Positions 12,321 to 12,895 of a stretch of 12,895 nucleotides of DNA are shown piece after piece. The notes under the pieces were generated by a model. The model ran no database searches and was not told the origin of the DNA. It saw nothing but the letters and a program-made list of their open reading frames with translations. Numbering within the stretch: the first letter of the stretch is position 1; each line of letters opens with the position of its first letter. The DNA is taken from contig MU648080.1 in NCBI GenBank assembly GCA_026770585.1, positions 1 through 12,895 of the forward strand, in the 5' to 3' direction. A program made the translations under genes and the position numbers. Source of the stretch: Baffinella frigidus (taxonomy: Eukaryota; Cryptophyceae; Cryptomonadales; Baffinellaceae).

Positions 12321-12895
12321 TAAAGCACACCGAGGAGTTCTTGTACCCCGGTGACGGTGTGAACTCAATCCCGTTGAATTTACCGATCGCGTATGTGGCC
12401 TTCTGCCATGCCTTGCCGGTCGACCCCACATACTGTACGGCCTTGTCGTTCTTTTGGACGATGAAGAAGTGCGCCACTACGGCGATGGTGGCATTCACCC
12501 CGATCGTCACGCCGAACATGTGGGTGTGTTTGGAGGCCCTGGCCGGCTGCAGGATGCACTCGATGTTGAGTAGGTGTCCGGCGAATGGCATGTGAATCAT
12601 CCCCAGCTGCGACGGGTAAACGCCATCGTCCCACCCCTCCGCGTGCCAGTTGAACGTCCACGTCTTGTTCTTCTCCGATATGAGAGTCTGCTCGCTCAGC
12701 GCCGCCGACGCCACGCACCTGAGCTTGGTGATCTCCGCCGTGTCTTTCATGTGATGAAACCGGTCCACATCCGAGACCGGCAGGATGGCGGGCTTGGCCG
12801 GACCCGCGAGCGACGCCAGCTCCGCGAGCGACAGGATGGCGGGCTTGGCCTGACCCGCGAGCGACGCCAGCTCCGCGAGCGACAGGATGGCGGGC
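12274..12895 (-). CDS. Repeat-containing, fibre-like protein, 5'-partial
   Basis: The minus-strand frame is open to the right edge, so the start is outside. The GTG near 12768 is an internal codon. The visible N-terminal part is tandem 17-residue repeats (LAELASLAGQAKPAILS), followed by about 145 residues of a Trp- and His-containing, beta-rich domain (TWTFNWHAEGWDDGVYPSQL; GVTIGVNATIAVVAHFFIVQ). The last residues, TLNPKPCTLNPKP, are simply the telomere-like repeat read in frame. The layout of repeats then a compact beta domain recalls viral fibres or secreted adhesion proteins, but I recognise no family. Most codons end in G or C, and the region is GC-richer than the genes to the left. It may belong to a host chromosome or to a terminal repeat. 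Poly(A) signal candidate at 12029-12034. Confidence 0.62.
   Translation of the reverse strand, partial: PAILSLAELASLAGQAKPAILSLAELASLAGPAKPAILPVSDVDRFHHMKDTAEITKLRCVASAALSEQTLISEKNKTWTFNWHAEGWDDGVYPSQLGMIHMPFAGHLLNIECILQPARASKHTHMFGVTIGVNATIAVVAHFFIVQKNDKAVQYVGSTGKAWQKATYAIGKFNGIEFTPSPGYKNSSVCFTETLNPKPCTLNPKP
12779..12895 (-). repeat. 51-bp tandem coding repeat
   Basis: Just over two copies of a 51-base unit are visible, nearly identical (one g/t difference between the two full copies, plus changes at the proximal end), continuing past the window edge. Each encodes 17 residues of the right-hand minus gene, so copy number can vary in frame. Confidence 0.9.

Noticed and set aside
12779-12895. 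CRISPR-like array
   Set aside because: The 51-bp units are directly tandem without spacers and stay in frame of an open coding sequence.
1-12895. Firm assignment to Mirusviricota, Herpesvirales or NCLDV
   Set aside because: No terminase, capsid, portal, polymerase or RNA polymerase motif is visible; the hypothesis stays open.

Overview
The window looks like part of a large eukaryotic double-stranded DNA virus, or a virus-derived segment in a protist genome. Compact, apparently intronless genes lie on both strands. Many gene ends carry AATAAA-type poly(A) signals, and many starts carry TATA-like boxes 35-100 bases upstream. No Shine-Dalgarno pattern recurs, which argues against a bacterium or phage. 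Gene content also fits a virus: ankyrin repeats, a GxxExxY-type PD-(D/E)XK nuclease, single-span membrane proteins, and many proteins I do not recognise. No hallmark gene (polymerase, terminase, capsid, protease) can be named with confidence. The lineage is therefore open; a herpes-like or mirusvirus-like element is a hypothesis only.

Layout. Positions 3-1158 hold two membrane proteins on +, the first cut by the window edge. Two minus-strand genes follow (1250-2140, with a repetitive C-terminus, and 2207-2791, with a CxxC/HxxxH pattern). Divergent from the second is a 340-residue + gene (2906-3928), then a 732-residue + gene (4001-6199), the largest in the window. A 419-residue minus gene (6242-7501) diverges from a membrane-anchored helical protein (7661-8251). 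An ankyrin protein (minus, 8452-9123) diverges from a small + gene (9313-9702). Next are the GxxExxY nuclease (9827-10615), a small basic protein (10699-11163), and a minus gene (11178-11876) resembling the snurportin / mRNA-capping nucleotidyltransferase fold without its lysine.

The right end differs. From 12132 to 12320 there are two blocks of degenerate TTTAGGG telomere-type repeats. Beyond them is a visibly GC-richer minus-strand gene, open at the window edge. It has 17-residue tandem repeats and a C-terminus that reads into the telomere-like block, where it stops. This looks like a junction: a viral genome terminus, an integration boundary, or subtelomeric host DNA.

Regulation. CACACGTGTG palindromes or related inverted repeats sit just upstream of the TATA-like boxes of the three genes between 9827 and 11876. 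Several promoters share a TATTTRAA-like core. The spacer between the 7661-8251 and 8452-9123 genes could fold into a three-way junction.
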